NCBI GenBank assembly: GCA_964633815.1
Contig: CAZWHW010000050.1
Coordinates: forward strand, 1-7,446
Length of the DNA stretch: 7,446 nucleotides
Direction: 5' to 3'
Source: CALKZN01 sp964633815
GTDB taxonomy: Bacteria > Pseudomonadota > Gammaproteobacteria > Arenicellales > Arenicellaceae
This document shows positions 1 through 5,748 of this stretch, one piece after another (the stretch's first letter is position 1; each line of letters begins with the position of its first letter). Position numbers and translations under genes: made by a program. A model generated the notes under the pieces. That model saw only the letters and a program-made list of their open reading frames with translations, had not been told where the DNA came from and did no database searches.

Positions 1-80
1 TTTCTTCGTTGAAATTGATCATGATTTATGAGACTGTGTGCTGAAAATAACATCTTCATAAATAACAAAAGACTCAAATA

Positions 81-449
81 ATGGCATCAGAACAAAAACA
101 TTCATTGATAGCATTGTTTATGATTGCATTAGGCGTTTATTTTGTACTTGTGGGTTTTCAATTAGTTGTTGCCAATGGCGTGCACGTGCCACTGTGGGTG
201 ATGGCATTTTTAGGTTTATTGTTCGTGTTATGTGGCGTTTTCCTAATAAAAAGAGAAAGCGTATCAAAAAATAATTGGTTGGTATCGTTGACACTGTTAT
301 GTTTTTCGATGATCGGTTTTGGCATCGGTTTTTTTCAAGAGTCTTCGACATTGTCTAAATGGATCTTTGGAATAAGTTCGACAATCTGCTTCTTGTTGTC
401 TCTTGTGGTAATAACACAGTCTGAAAAAAAGGAAAAAAGTCATGAATAG
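81..449 (+). CDS. Small four-helix membrane protein of unknown function
   Basis: The predicted protein has 122 residues and I do not recognise its family. Four hydrophobic segments are visible at about residues 8-31, 37-56, 66-85 and 94-112. The charged loop KRESVSKNN (57-65) and the KKEK tail (116-119) would both be cytoplasmic with the N-terminus inside, which fits the positive-inside rule. It is therefore probably an integral inner-membrane protein. No catalytic or metal-binding motif is seen. No convincing ribosome binding site precedes the ATG at 81. A later in-frame ATG at 120 (residue 14) would cut into the first helix, so I prefer 81. It ends 24 bases before the lolB ATG and probably shares its transcript. 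Base composition is AT-rich like its neighbours. That it is a real gene is supported by its helix pattern and co-directional spacing. Confidence 0.7.
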   Translation: MASEQKHSLIALFMIALGVYFVLVGFQLVVANGVHVPLWVMAFLGLLFVLCGVFLIKRESVSKNNWLVSLTLLCFSMIGFGIGFFQESSTLSKWIFGISSTICFLLSLVVITQSEKKEKSHE

Positions 450-473
450 CTTTGCTAAAGCTTGAGAAATACT

Positions 474-1169
474 ATGCAAAAAATTCGTTTAATTGGTTCC
501 GTATTAATAGTTGCTTTTTTGGCTGCTTGTCAAAGTGTGCCCAAACCGGAAGGCGAAATAAAAGAAGGTGGACAGTTTTTAGAGCAGAATAATCGTGAAC
601 AATACTCATCTGCAGTATTCACGTCTATTGGGGAAGTCAGAGGCAAGGTTTCAGAATGGCAACTGGCAGGTTCATTTAGTTATGTTGATCCAAAAGAATC
701 GGGTGCTGGGCGTATTCGATGGAGTTTTCAGGGTGACTTGCTAGATAATTTGAGATTGAATGATGTAATTGATCAAGAAAGGGTTCGTCTTATTGGGCCG
801 ATTGGCACTGGTTCGGTTGAATTAGTGTCTAAAGATAATCGTGCTAGCTTGATTTCAGGCAATCAGACATCTAACGGAGTAGATGCGGAAAGTTTATTGT
901 TCAATCTCACAGGATGGCGTTTACCTGTGTCTGAGATGCGTTATTGGTTGTTTGGCATGCCTTCACCAAATGCCAGCGGGAAATTCTGGTTGAATGAACA
1001 AGGACAATTGCAAACTTTGCAGCAAAGCGAATGGGAAATTCAATTTGATCGGTATGTTGTTGATCCAATTTTGCAGCAAGCTGTGCCAAAAAAAATTACT
1101 GCCGTGCACCGAGGTAATCAGGCCAAAGTGAAGTTGGTGATCAAGAGTTTTGCCCCCGCCACAGAATAA
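474..1169 (+). CDS. lolB: Outer-membrane lipoprotein receptor LolB
   Basis: LolB accepts lipoproteins from the periplasmic carrier LolA and inserts them into the inner leaflet of the outer membrane. It is itself a lipoprotein. From the ATG at 474 the product has 231 residues, a little longer than the roughly 207 of E. coli. A type II signal peptide is clear: MQKIR, a hydrophobic stretch, then lipobox LAAC with the lipidated Cys19. Residue +2 is Gln rather than Asp, as expected for outer-membrane sorting. The family motifs LTGWRLPVSEMRYWLFGMP (about 144-162) and, near the C-terminus, VPKKITAVHR are present. A frame opening at TTG 462 would add four residues (MRNT). I choose 474 because it gives a compact signal peptide and has a GAG element 7 nt upstream. 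It is followed after 15 nt by ispE, as in many Gamma- and Betaproteobacteria. Confidence 0.9.
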   Translation: MQKIRLIGSVLIVAFLAACQSVPKPEGEIKEGGQFLEQNNREQYSSAVFTSIGEVRGKVSEWQLAGSFSYVDPKESGAGRIRWSFQGDLLDNLRLNDVIDQERVRLIGPIGTGSVELVSKDNRASLISGNQTSNGVDAESLLFNLTGWRLPVSEMRYWLFGMPSPNASGKFWLNEQGQLQTLQQSEWEIQFDRYVVDPILQQAVPKKITAVHRGNQAKVKLVIKSFAPATE

Positions 1170-1184
1170 TTACAGATTCTTCCA

Positions 1185-2084
1185 GTGAAACATCAACAAA
1201 CAGTAAAACGCTGGATGGCGCCAGCTAAGCTAAATCTAATGTTGAGAGTATTGAGACGTCGCTCGGATGGATATCATGACTTGCAAACGGTTTTTCAGTT
1301 GTTAGATTTTGGCGATGATATGTGGTTTTTGCGAAGTGATTCAGGTCAGATTGAACGCGATTGCGGAAGTTTTTCTGAGATAGTTGAATTTGATGATGAT
1401 ATTTGTGTCAAAGCGGTTCAATCCTTGGAAAGAGCGTCAGGCAAAAAACTTGATGTTTGTATTGGTCTGGAGAAACGTTTGCCTTTGGGTGGCGGGATTG
1501 GTGGCGGTAGCTCCAATGCTGCAACCACATTAATGGTGGTTAACCATCTATGGAAACTTGGATTTTCTCGCCAAGAACTGCAAGACATTGGTTTGAAATT
1601 AGGTGCTGATGTGCCAGTGTTTATTTATGGGCAAAGTGTTTGGGCAGAAGGTGTGGGTGAACGATTTACACCCATTGATTTGCCTGAAATTTGCTATGTA
1701 GTAGCGACACCTAAGGTGAATGTATCAACTGCATCAATTTTTCAGCATAAAGATGTGCTGAAACGATTGACAAACTCGCAAGACGGCATCAAAATACGCG
1801 CCTTCCTTGATGGTAGCCGAGAAAATGATCTCGAAGAGATTGTCAGGAAAGATTATCCGCTTGTAGAACAAACGTTTCAGTGGTTTGAGCAGTTTCGCGA
1901 AAGTAGTAGCGAAGCTGAATTTTCACCACAAATGAGCGGAACTGGAGCTTCAGTTTTTTTGCCAGTTATCAATGATAAATTTGGCCAAAAAATTGTTTCT
2001 GAGGCACCAGAGTTTTTGAATTGTTTCGTCGCTCGCGGCGTGCAAAAACATCCGATTAATGATGGGGTGTGGCCAAGCGGTTAA
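1185..2084 (+). CDS. ispE: 4-diphosphocytidyl-2-C-methyl-D-erythritol kinase (IspE), GTG start, 3' end overlapping tRNA-Gln
   Basis: IspE phosphorylates the 2-hydroxyl of CDP-ME with ATP, a step of the MEP pathway to isopentenyl diphosphate, in the cytoplasm. The 299-residue product shows the GHMP-kinase layout. The substrate strand PAKLNL carries the expected catalytic Lys15. SDGYHDLQTVFQLLDFGD follows, then the glycine-rich ATP loop PLGGGIGGGSSNAA at 100-113, the catalytic Asp142 in GADVPVF, and the C-terminal MSGTGASVF motif. The GTG at 1185 is 15 nt after the lolB stop. An ATG at 1215 would leave only four residues before K15, and neither start has a clear ribosome binding site. The family-typical end would be near residue 292 (ARGVQKHPI). 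The last residues GVWPSG and the stop TAA (2082-2084) are encoded by the 5' part of the tRNA gene, giving a 22-nt overlap. Confidence 0.93.
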   Translation: MKHQQTVKRWMAPAKLNLMLRVLRRRSDGYHDLQTVFQLLDFGDDMWFLRSDSGQIERDCGSFSEIVEFDDDICVKAVQSLERASGKKLDVCIGLEKRLPLGGGIGGGSSNAATTLMVVNHLWKLGFSRQELQDIGLKLGADVPVFIYGQSVWAEGVGERFTPIDLPEICYVVATPKVNVSTASIFQHKDVLKRLTNSQDGIKIRAFLDGSRENDLEEIVRKDYPLVEQTFQWFEQFRESSSEAEFSPQMSGTGASVFLPVINDKFGQKIVSEAPEFLNCFVARGVQKHPINDGVWPSG

Positions 2085-2138
2085 GGCACCGGCTTTTGAT
2101 GCCGGCATTCGAAGGTTCGAATCCTTCCACCCCAGCCA
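2063..2138 (+). tRNA. tRNA-Gln (anticodon UUG), CCA encoded
   Basis: A complete 76-nt cloverleaf can be drawn. The acceptor stem TGGGGTG (2063-2069) pairs with CACCCCA (2128-2134). The D stem is GCC/GGC (2072-2074, 2085-2087). The anticodon stem CCGGC/GCCGG (2089-2093, 2101-2105) encloses loop TTTTGAT with anticodon TTG at 2096-2098, reading CAA and CAG. The T stem GAAGG/CCTTC (2111-2115, 2123-2127) has loop TTCGAAT. Discriminator G2135 is followed by an encoded CCA (2136-2138). The U1-A72 first pair is characteristic of bacterial tRNA-Gln. Its first 22 nt are also the last codons and stop of ispE. No promoter of its own and no hairpin terminator just after it are evident, so it may be cut out of the ispE transcript. 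Confidence 0.97.
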
Positions 2139-2148
2139 TTTTCACGAA

Positions 2149-2172
2149 TTTTTTGATACCTTTTTTTGATAC
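2149..2172 (+). repeat. Short tandem T-tract repeat TTTTTTGATAC
   Basis: The motif TTTTTTGATAC occurs at 2149-2159 and again, with the same core, at 2162-2172; one extra T and a C separate the copies. It follows the tRNA closely. The T-tracts could aid transcript ending after the tRNA, or supply UP-like and -35 (TTGATA) elements for prs. No stem precedes the T-tracts other than the tRNA itself. Confidence 0.5.
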
Positions 2173-2179
2173 ATATAAC
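2153..2179 (+). promoter_or_regulatory. Possible sigma-70 promoter for prs
   Basis: TTGATA at 2153-2158 and TATAAC at 2174-2179 resemble -35 and -10 boxes, but the 15-nt spacing is shorter than the ideal 17. Transcription would begin near 2186, about 70 nt before prs and ahead of the foldable leader at 2194-2230. This is a by-eye match in AT-rich DNA and may be coincidental. Confidence 0.3.
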
Positions 2180-2193
2180 TATATGAGTTAAGG

Positions 2194-2230
2194 TTGCGTT
2201 TTGAAATACTCAGGGGAAACTCTGACGCAA
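2194..2230 (+). promoter_or_regulatory. Foldable leader upstream of prs
   Basis: An inner hairpin, TCAGGG (2210-2215) with CTCTGA (2220-2225), has one G-U pair and closes a GAAA tetraloop of the GNRA type. Directly abutting its 3' side, CGCAA (2226-2230) pairs with TTGCG (2194-2198), leaving an 11-nt bulge on the 5' side only. No U-tract follows, so it is not an intrinsic terminator. It lies 24 nt upstream of the prs ATG. It does not match a riboswitch class that I can name. Confidence 0.4.
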
Positions 2231-2254
2231 ATTAAGCACAAGGTCTTTTAAATC

Positions 2255-3211
2255 ATGTCTCTTGAAAATCTGGCAATATTCACTGGCAATGCCAACCCCG
2301 AACTTGCACAAAAAGTCGCGCAATATATTGGTCGTGATTTAGGTCGTGCTCGTGTAGAGCAATTCAGCGATGGTGAGATTGCCGTTGAAGTGAAAGAAAA
2401 TATTCGTGGACGCGATATTTTTATCATTCAACCAACGTGCGCACCTAGTCATAAAAATCTAATGGAATTGTTGATTTTGATCGATGCAAGTCGTCGCTCA
2501 TCAGCTTCGCGAATTACTGCAGTGATGCCATATTATGGTTATGCTAGGCAAGATCGTCGCCCGCGTAACACGCGTGTTGCTATCACGGCGAAGCTAGTCG
2601 CTGATATGGTGGCAACGGCAGGCGCTGATCGGGTGTTAACGATGGATTTGCATGCTGATCAAATTCAAGGTTTTTTCTCGATACCGACTGACAATATTTA
2701 TGGTTCGCCAGTGCTGTTGGAAGATATGCGCAATCTGCCAGAACAGAACATGATGGTAGTTTCCCCGGATGTTGGTGGTGTGGTTCGAGCTCGTGCGCTT
2801 GCTAAACGTCTTAGCGTAGATTTAGCTATTATTGATAAACGCCGCCCAAAAGCTAATGTTGCTGAGGTGATGAATATCATTGGTGATGTTAAAGGGCGTA
2901 GTTGTGTGTTAATTGACGATATGGTTGATACTGCAAATACACTTTGTCATGCGGCTAAGGCGTTAAAAGATGCAGGCGCGACAGCAGTGCGAGCCTATTG
3001 TACTCATGCGGTGCTTTCAGGTGCGGCGATTGAGCGTATCACTCCATCCGAGTTGGATGAAGTGGTGGTAACTGACACGATTCCATTGTCAGATGATGCG
3101 AAGCAGTGCAAAAAAGTTCGTCAATTGACGATTTCGAAGATTTTAGGTGAATCGATCAAACGTATCACAGTAGGTGATTCGATTAGTTCACTTTTTGAAG
3201 AAGGCGATTAA
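2255..3211 (+). CDS. prs: Ribose-phosphate pyrophosphokinase (PRPP synthetase)
   Basis: Prs transfers pyrophosphate from ATP to ribose 5-phosphate. The PRPP made feeds purine, pyrimidine, histidine, tryptophan and NAD synthesis in the cytoplasm. The 318-residue product has the normal class I length. Visible motifs in order: FSDGE (37-41); PYYGYARQDRR (93-103) of the ATP site; DLHADQIQGFF with His134; the catalytic flexible loop DKRRPKAN with Lys195 and Arg197, matching E. coli Lys194 and Arg196; and the PRPP loop DDMVDTANT (221-229). One oddity is that the usual TCAPTNDNLMEL segment reads TCAPSHKNLMEL (61-72), with His-Lys in place of Asn-Asp. The ATG is supported by AAGG at 2240-2243 and by the family-typical N-terminus. 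The gene lies 116 nt after the tRNA and 105 nt before rplY. Confidence 0.97.
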   Translation: MSLENLAIFTGNANPELAQKVAQYIGRDLGRARVEQFSDGEIAVEVKENIRGRDIFIIQPTCAPSHKNLMELLILIDASRRSSASRITAVMPYYGYARQDRRPRNTRVAITAKLVADMVATAGADRVLTMDLHADQIQGFFSIPTDNIYGSPVLLEDMRNLPEQNMMVVSPDVGGVVRARALAKRLSVDLAIIDKRRPKANVAEVMNIIGDVKGRSCVLIDDMVDTANTLCHAAKALKDAGATAVRAYCTHAVLSGAAIERITPSELDEVVVTDTIPLSDDAKQCKKVRQLTISKILGESIKRITVGDSISSLFEEGD

Positions 3212-3316
3212 GCCTATTTATATTTAACTTTTATTTTAAACATATAGACAGATACGGCTAGCCTAGCTTTTCAATTAACAGTTAGGAAATATGGTCGGAA
3301 GGGTCGGGAGCAGAAA

Positions 3317-3994
3317 ATGAGTAGCAATAATTTTATCGTAGAAGCACAAGCAAGAACGGGCAGTGGCACAGCAGCTAGTCGCCGCGCGCGCAAAGAAGGC
3401 ATGGTGCCATGTGTTGTTTATGGTGGTGGTGAGCCGGACCAATATATCTTGGTTGATCACAATAAAATCATGCATCAACTAGAAGTTGAAGCGTTTCATT
3501 CATCATTGGTTAAAATTGATTTAGATGGTGATCAACAGCGTGCTGTGTTGCGTGATGTGCAAGTGCATCCTTGGAAATCACAAATTCTACATTTAGATTT
3601 CCAGCGTGTAAGCCGTAAAGACAAGATTACAATGACTGTTCCTATTTCTTTGCTTGGTGGCGAAGAAGCACCAGGTGTTGCGGTTGAAAAAGGTATTTTG
3701 ACACAAGGTATCACGCAAATTGATGTTGCTTGTTTGGCAGTTGATCTTCCTGAATTCTTAGAAGTAAATGTTATTGAACTTGGCATGGGTGACGCAGTAC
3801 ATATTTCAGATATTGTATTGCCAGAAGGCGTTGAACTAGCTTCGGCAGTTGAAAAAGGCGAAGCAGAAGATCACGCAGTTGCGAGTATCTTGGCACCGAA
3901 GAAGCCACAAACAGTGGAAGCTGAAGAAGGCGATGAAGGCGTTGAAGGCGAAGCAGCTGAAGGTGAAGCAGCTGAAGGTGGCGACGCGGAATAA
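3317..3994 (+). CDS. rplY: 50S ribosomal protein L25 (bL25), long TL5/CTC type
   Basis: bL25 binds 5S rRNA in the central protuberance of the large ribosomal subunit. At 225 residues this is the two-domain TL5/general stress protein CTC form, not the roughly 94-residue E. coli form. The N-terminal 5S-binding domain (about 4-95) contains ARTGSGTAASRRARKEGMVP and VYGGG. A beta-rich C-terminal domain (about 100-195) contains PISLLGGEEAPGVAVEKGIL and ends in AVASILAPKK. The last 27 residues are a very acidic Glu/Gly/Ala tail with a short repeat. The start has a GGGAG ribosome binding site at 3306-3310, 6 nt before the ATG. The gene sits between prs and pth, as in Pseudomonas and many Betaproteobacteria. 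A terminator-like hairpin 91 nt after its stop, inside pth, may form the 3' end of part of its mRNA. Confidence 0.96.
   Translation: MSSNNFIVEAQARTGSGTAASRRARKEGMVPCVVYGGGEPDQYILVDHNKIMHQLEVEAFHSSLVKIDLDGDQQRAVLRDVQVHPWKSQILHLDFQRVSRKDKITMTVPISLLGGEEAPGVAVEKGILTQGITQIDVACLAVDLPEFLEVNVIELGMGDAVHISDIVLPEGVELASAVEKGEAEDHAVASILAPKKPQTVEAEEGDEGVEGEAAEGEAAEGGDAE
3944..3973 (+). repeat. 15-bp tandem repeat in the acidic tail of rplY
   Basis: GAAGGCGAAGCAGCT (3944-3958) is followed directly by GAAGGTGAAGCAGCT (3959-3973), differing at one synonymous base. A degenerate third unit starts at 3974. The units encode EGEAA twice. Repeat slippage here would change the tail length in 5-residue steps without a frameshift. 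Confidence 0.8.
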
Positions 3995-4024
3995 CTTTCG
4001 CGCGCTTCATGCTCTAGCATCATA

Positions 4025-4606
4025 ATGCAAGCATCGCCAATTAAACTGGTTGTCGGTTTAGGCAATCCGGGCGAAAAATATAACGAAACCCGGCACAACG
4101 CCGGGTTTTTGTTTTTAGATGAGCTGTGCCGTGAATTTAACGCAGAGCTCAAGACAGATAAAAACTGCTTTGGAAAAACGGTTAAGCTTGAGTTCGATGG
4201 TGGCACTGTCAGATTGCTGGCGCCTGACACATTTATGAATTTGTCTGGCAAAGCGGTGGTCGCAGCTATGAATTTTTACAAAATCAACATCGCAGAAGTG
4301 TTGGTGGTGCATGATGAGCTCGACTTGCCTCCAGGAATTGCCAAATTGAAATTTTCAGGCGGACATGGAGGGCATAATGGCTTGCGTGACATTATTGCCA
4401 AAACTGGCAGCAAAGATTTTGCTCGACTGCGGATAGGCATTGGTCATCCTGGACATGCTAGTGCGGTGACAGGCTTTGTGTTAAAAAAAGCACCAAAACA
4501 AGATCATCAATTAATGCTAGATTCATTCATTGAGGCAAGTCGCGTCATGCCAAAAATGTTTGCTGGCGAAATACAATTGGCAATGAATGAATTGCACACA
4601 CGATAA
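4025..4606 (+). CDS. pth: Peptidyl-tRNA hydrolase
   Basis: Pth cleaves the ester bond of peptidyl-tRNAs that drop off the ribosome, recycling tRNA. It is essential in most bacteria. The 193-residue product matches the family length. All catalytic and binding residues are visible at a constant +4 offset from E. coli: Asn14 (GLGNPG), His24 (TRHNAG), Asn72 (TFMNLSG), Asp97 (HDELDLPPG), and His117/Asn118 (GGHGGHNGL). RLRIGIGHPG and VTGFVL follow. The ATG at 4025 has no recognisable Shine-Dalgarno sequence. A small ATGC-TCTA-GCAT hairpin (4009-4020) sits just upstream. Codons 21-31 contain a perfect terminator-like hairpin with a U-rich tail (4086-4116). Together these suggest pth output is held well below that of rplY, which is 30 nt upstream. 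The gene is followed after 25 nt by ychF. Confidence 0.97.
   Translation: MQASPIKLVVGLGNPGEKYNETRHNAGFLFLDELCREFNAELKTDKNCFGKTVKLEFDGGTVRLLAPDTFMNLSGKAVVAAMNFYKINIAEVLVVHDELDLPPGIAKLKFSGGHGGHNGLRDIIAKTGSKDFARLRIGIGHPGHASAVTGFVLKKAPKQDHQLMLDSFIEASRVMPKMFAGEIQLAMNELHTR
4086..4116 (+). terminator. Intrinsic-terminator-like hairpin inside the pth coding sequence
   Basis: Left arm AAACCCGGC (4086-4094) and right arm GCCGGGTTT (4100-4108) are perfectly complementary over 9 bp, six of them G-C, around a 5-nt loop ACAAC. The tail TTGTTTTT (4109-4116) follows at once. On the + strand this is the classical Rho-independent terminator shape. It covers codons 21-31 of pth, including catalytic His24. The opposite strand lacks a comparable U-tract, so it would act only on rightward transcripts. 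Translating ribosomes would melt the stem, so termination should depend on poor translation of pth. The structure is seen directly; its activity is inferred. Confidence 0.55.
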
Positions 4607-4631
4607 ACTATTCGAAAGATAGGCGAAAACT

Positions 4632-5723
4632 ATGGGTTTTAAATGCGGAATTGTCGGCTTACCAAATGTAGGCAAATCAACATTGTTTAATGCACTGACG
4701 AATTCGGGCATTCAGGCGGAAAATTATCCTTTCTGTACCATAGAGCCAAATGTCGGCATGGTTGAAGTGCCTGATATTCGCCTTGCACGTTTGGTAGAAA
4801 TTACGCCACCGGAGAAAACTATACCCGCGACGATGGAGTTTGTTGATATTGCTGGTTTGGTTGAAGGGGCATCTAAAGGTGAGGGTCTAGGAAATCAATT
4901 CTTGGCGAACATTCGTGAAGTCGATGCAATTGCACATGTAGTGCGCTGCTTTGAAGATGAAAATGTTGTGCATGTGGCTGGCAAGGTTGATCCATTGGCT
5001 GACATTGAGATTATCAACACGGAATTAGGTCTTGCTGATATGGAAGTGGTTGAGCGCGCTATTGAGCGTGCGGCAAAGCGTTCTAAATCGGGTGATAAAG
5101 AACAGGTCAAACTTAAAGAATTGTTTGAACAAGTATTGGCACATTTGAATGAAGGTGAACCAGTACGCTCTATGGATTTGGATGAAGATCAGCAAATAGC
5201 GATGAAACACTTGTGTTTGATGACCGCTAAACCAACCATGTATGTCGCGAATGTTTCAGAAGATGGTTTTGAAAATAATCCACTTTTGGATGTGGTCACC
5301 AAACTTGCTGAATCTGAAAATTCGGGTGTTGTAGTGATCTGCGCATCGATTGAATCTGAAATTGCTGAACTTGACGACGAAGAAAAAATCGAATTTTTAC
5401 AAGAAATTGGTCAAGATGAGCCTGGTCTGAATCGGGTGATTCGCGCGGGTTATGATTTGCTCGGTTTGCAAACTTACTTTACTGCTGGTCAAAAAGAAGT
5501 TCGTGCATGGACAGTGAGAATCGGCGCAACCGCACCCCAAGCAGCAGGTGTGATTCACACTGATTTCGAGCGAGGCTTTATTCGCGCCGAAGTCACTGCC
5601 TATGACGACTATGACAAACTCAACGGCGAACAAGGCGCAAAAGAAGCAGGCAAGTTTCGCTTAGAAGGCAAAGAATACATCATGCAAGATGGCGATGTAG
5701 TGCATTTTCGCTTTAATGTATAA
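4632..5723 (+). CDS. ychF: Ribosome-binding ATPase YchF (Obg family)
   Basis: YchF/OLA1 is an Obg-related P-loop protein that prefers ATP to GTP and binds ribosomes; in bacteria it is linked to stress and translation control. The 363-residue product has the standard length. It shows the P-loop GLPNVGKST (9-17), the effector segment NYPFCTIEPN, G3 DIAGLVEGASKGEGLGNQFL starting at Asp72, and the catalytic-site His114 in VVHV. The base-specificity motif is NVSE (207-210) instead of the GTPase NKxD, which explains the ATP preference. The C-terminal TGS domain (about 280-363) ends in MQDGDVVHFRFNV. An AGG-containing ribosome binding site lies about 9 nt before the ATG. It follows pth, a common pairing in bacteria. 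Its stop TAA is overlapped by an ATG (TAATG) that opens a 9-codon frame. Confidence 0.97.
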   Translation: MGFKCGIVGLPNVGKSTLFNALTNSGIQAENYPFCTIEPNVGMVEVPDIRLARLVEITPPEKTIPATMEFVDIAGLVEGASKGEGLGNQFLANIREVDAIAHVVRCFEDENVVHVAGKVDPLADIEIINTELGLADMEVVERAIERAAKRSKSGDKEQVKLKELFEQVLAHLNEGEPVRSMDLDEDQQIAMKHLCLMTAKPTMYVANVSEDGFENNPLLDVVTKLAESENSGVVVICASIESEIAELDDEEKIEFLQEIGQDEPGLNRVIRAGYDLLGLQTYFTAGQKEVRAWTVRIGATAPQAAGVIHTDFERGFIRAEVTAYDDYDKLNGEQGAKEAGKFRLEGKEYIMQDGDVVHFRFNV

Positions 5724-5748
5724 TGTATAAGAGGCTATATACATACTA

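Noticed and set aside
1..59. An open frame leftward from an ATG at 59 (MKMLFSAHSLINHDQ...) that could be the start of a divergent gene such as hemA
   Set aside because: It runs only about 19 codons to the window edge, shows no ribosome binding site I trust and does not resemble the HemA N-terminus. The upstream sequence is needed to decide.
462..473. TTG 462 as the lolB start
   Set aside because: It adds only MRNT before the signal peptide. ATG 474 gives the more typical lipoprotein N-terminus, though the alternative is kept as a finding about the TTGA junction.
3258..3275. GCTAGCCTAGC with following T residues after prs as a terminator
   Set aside because: The best stem is only 4 bp (GCTA/TAGC) with a 3-nt loop and a short T-run, too weak to call.
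4009..4020. ATGC-TCTA-GCAT just before the pth start as an rplY terminator or operator
   Set aside because: A 4-bp stem without a T-run is not enough for a call on its own. It is noted only as context for pth initiation.
3871..4251. Minus-strand frame of 126 codons across the rplY-pth junction
   Set aside because: It is the antisense shadow of the repetitive acidic tail and of pth. Its Ser/Ala/Pro-rich sequence simply mirrors the GAAGGC repeats.
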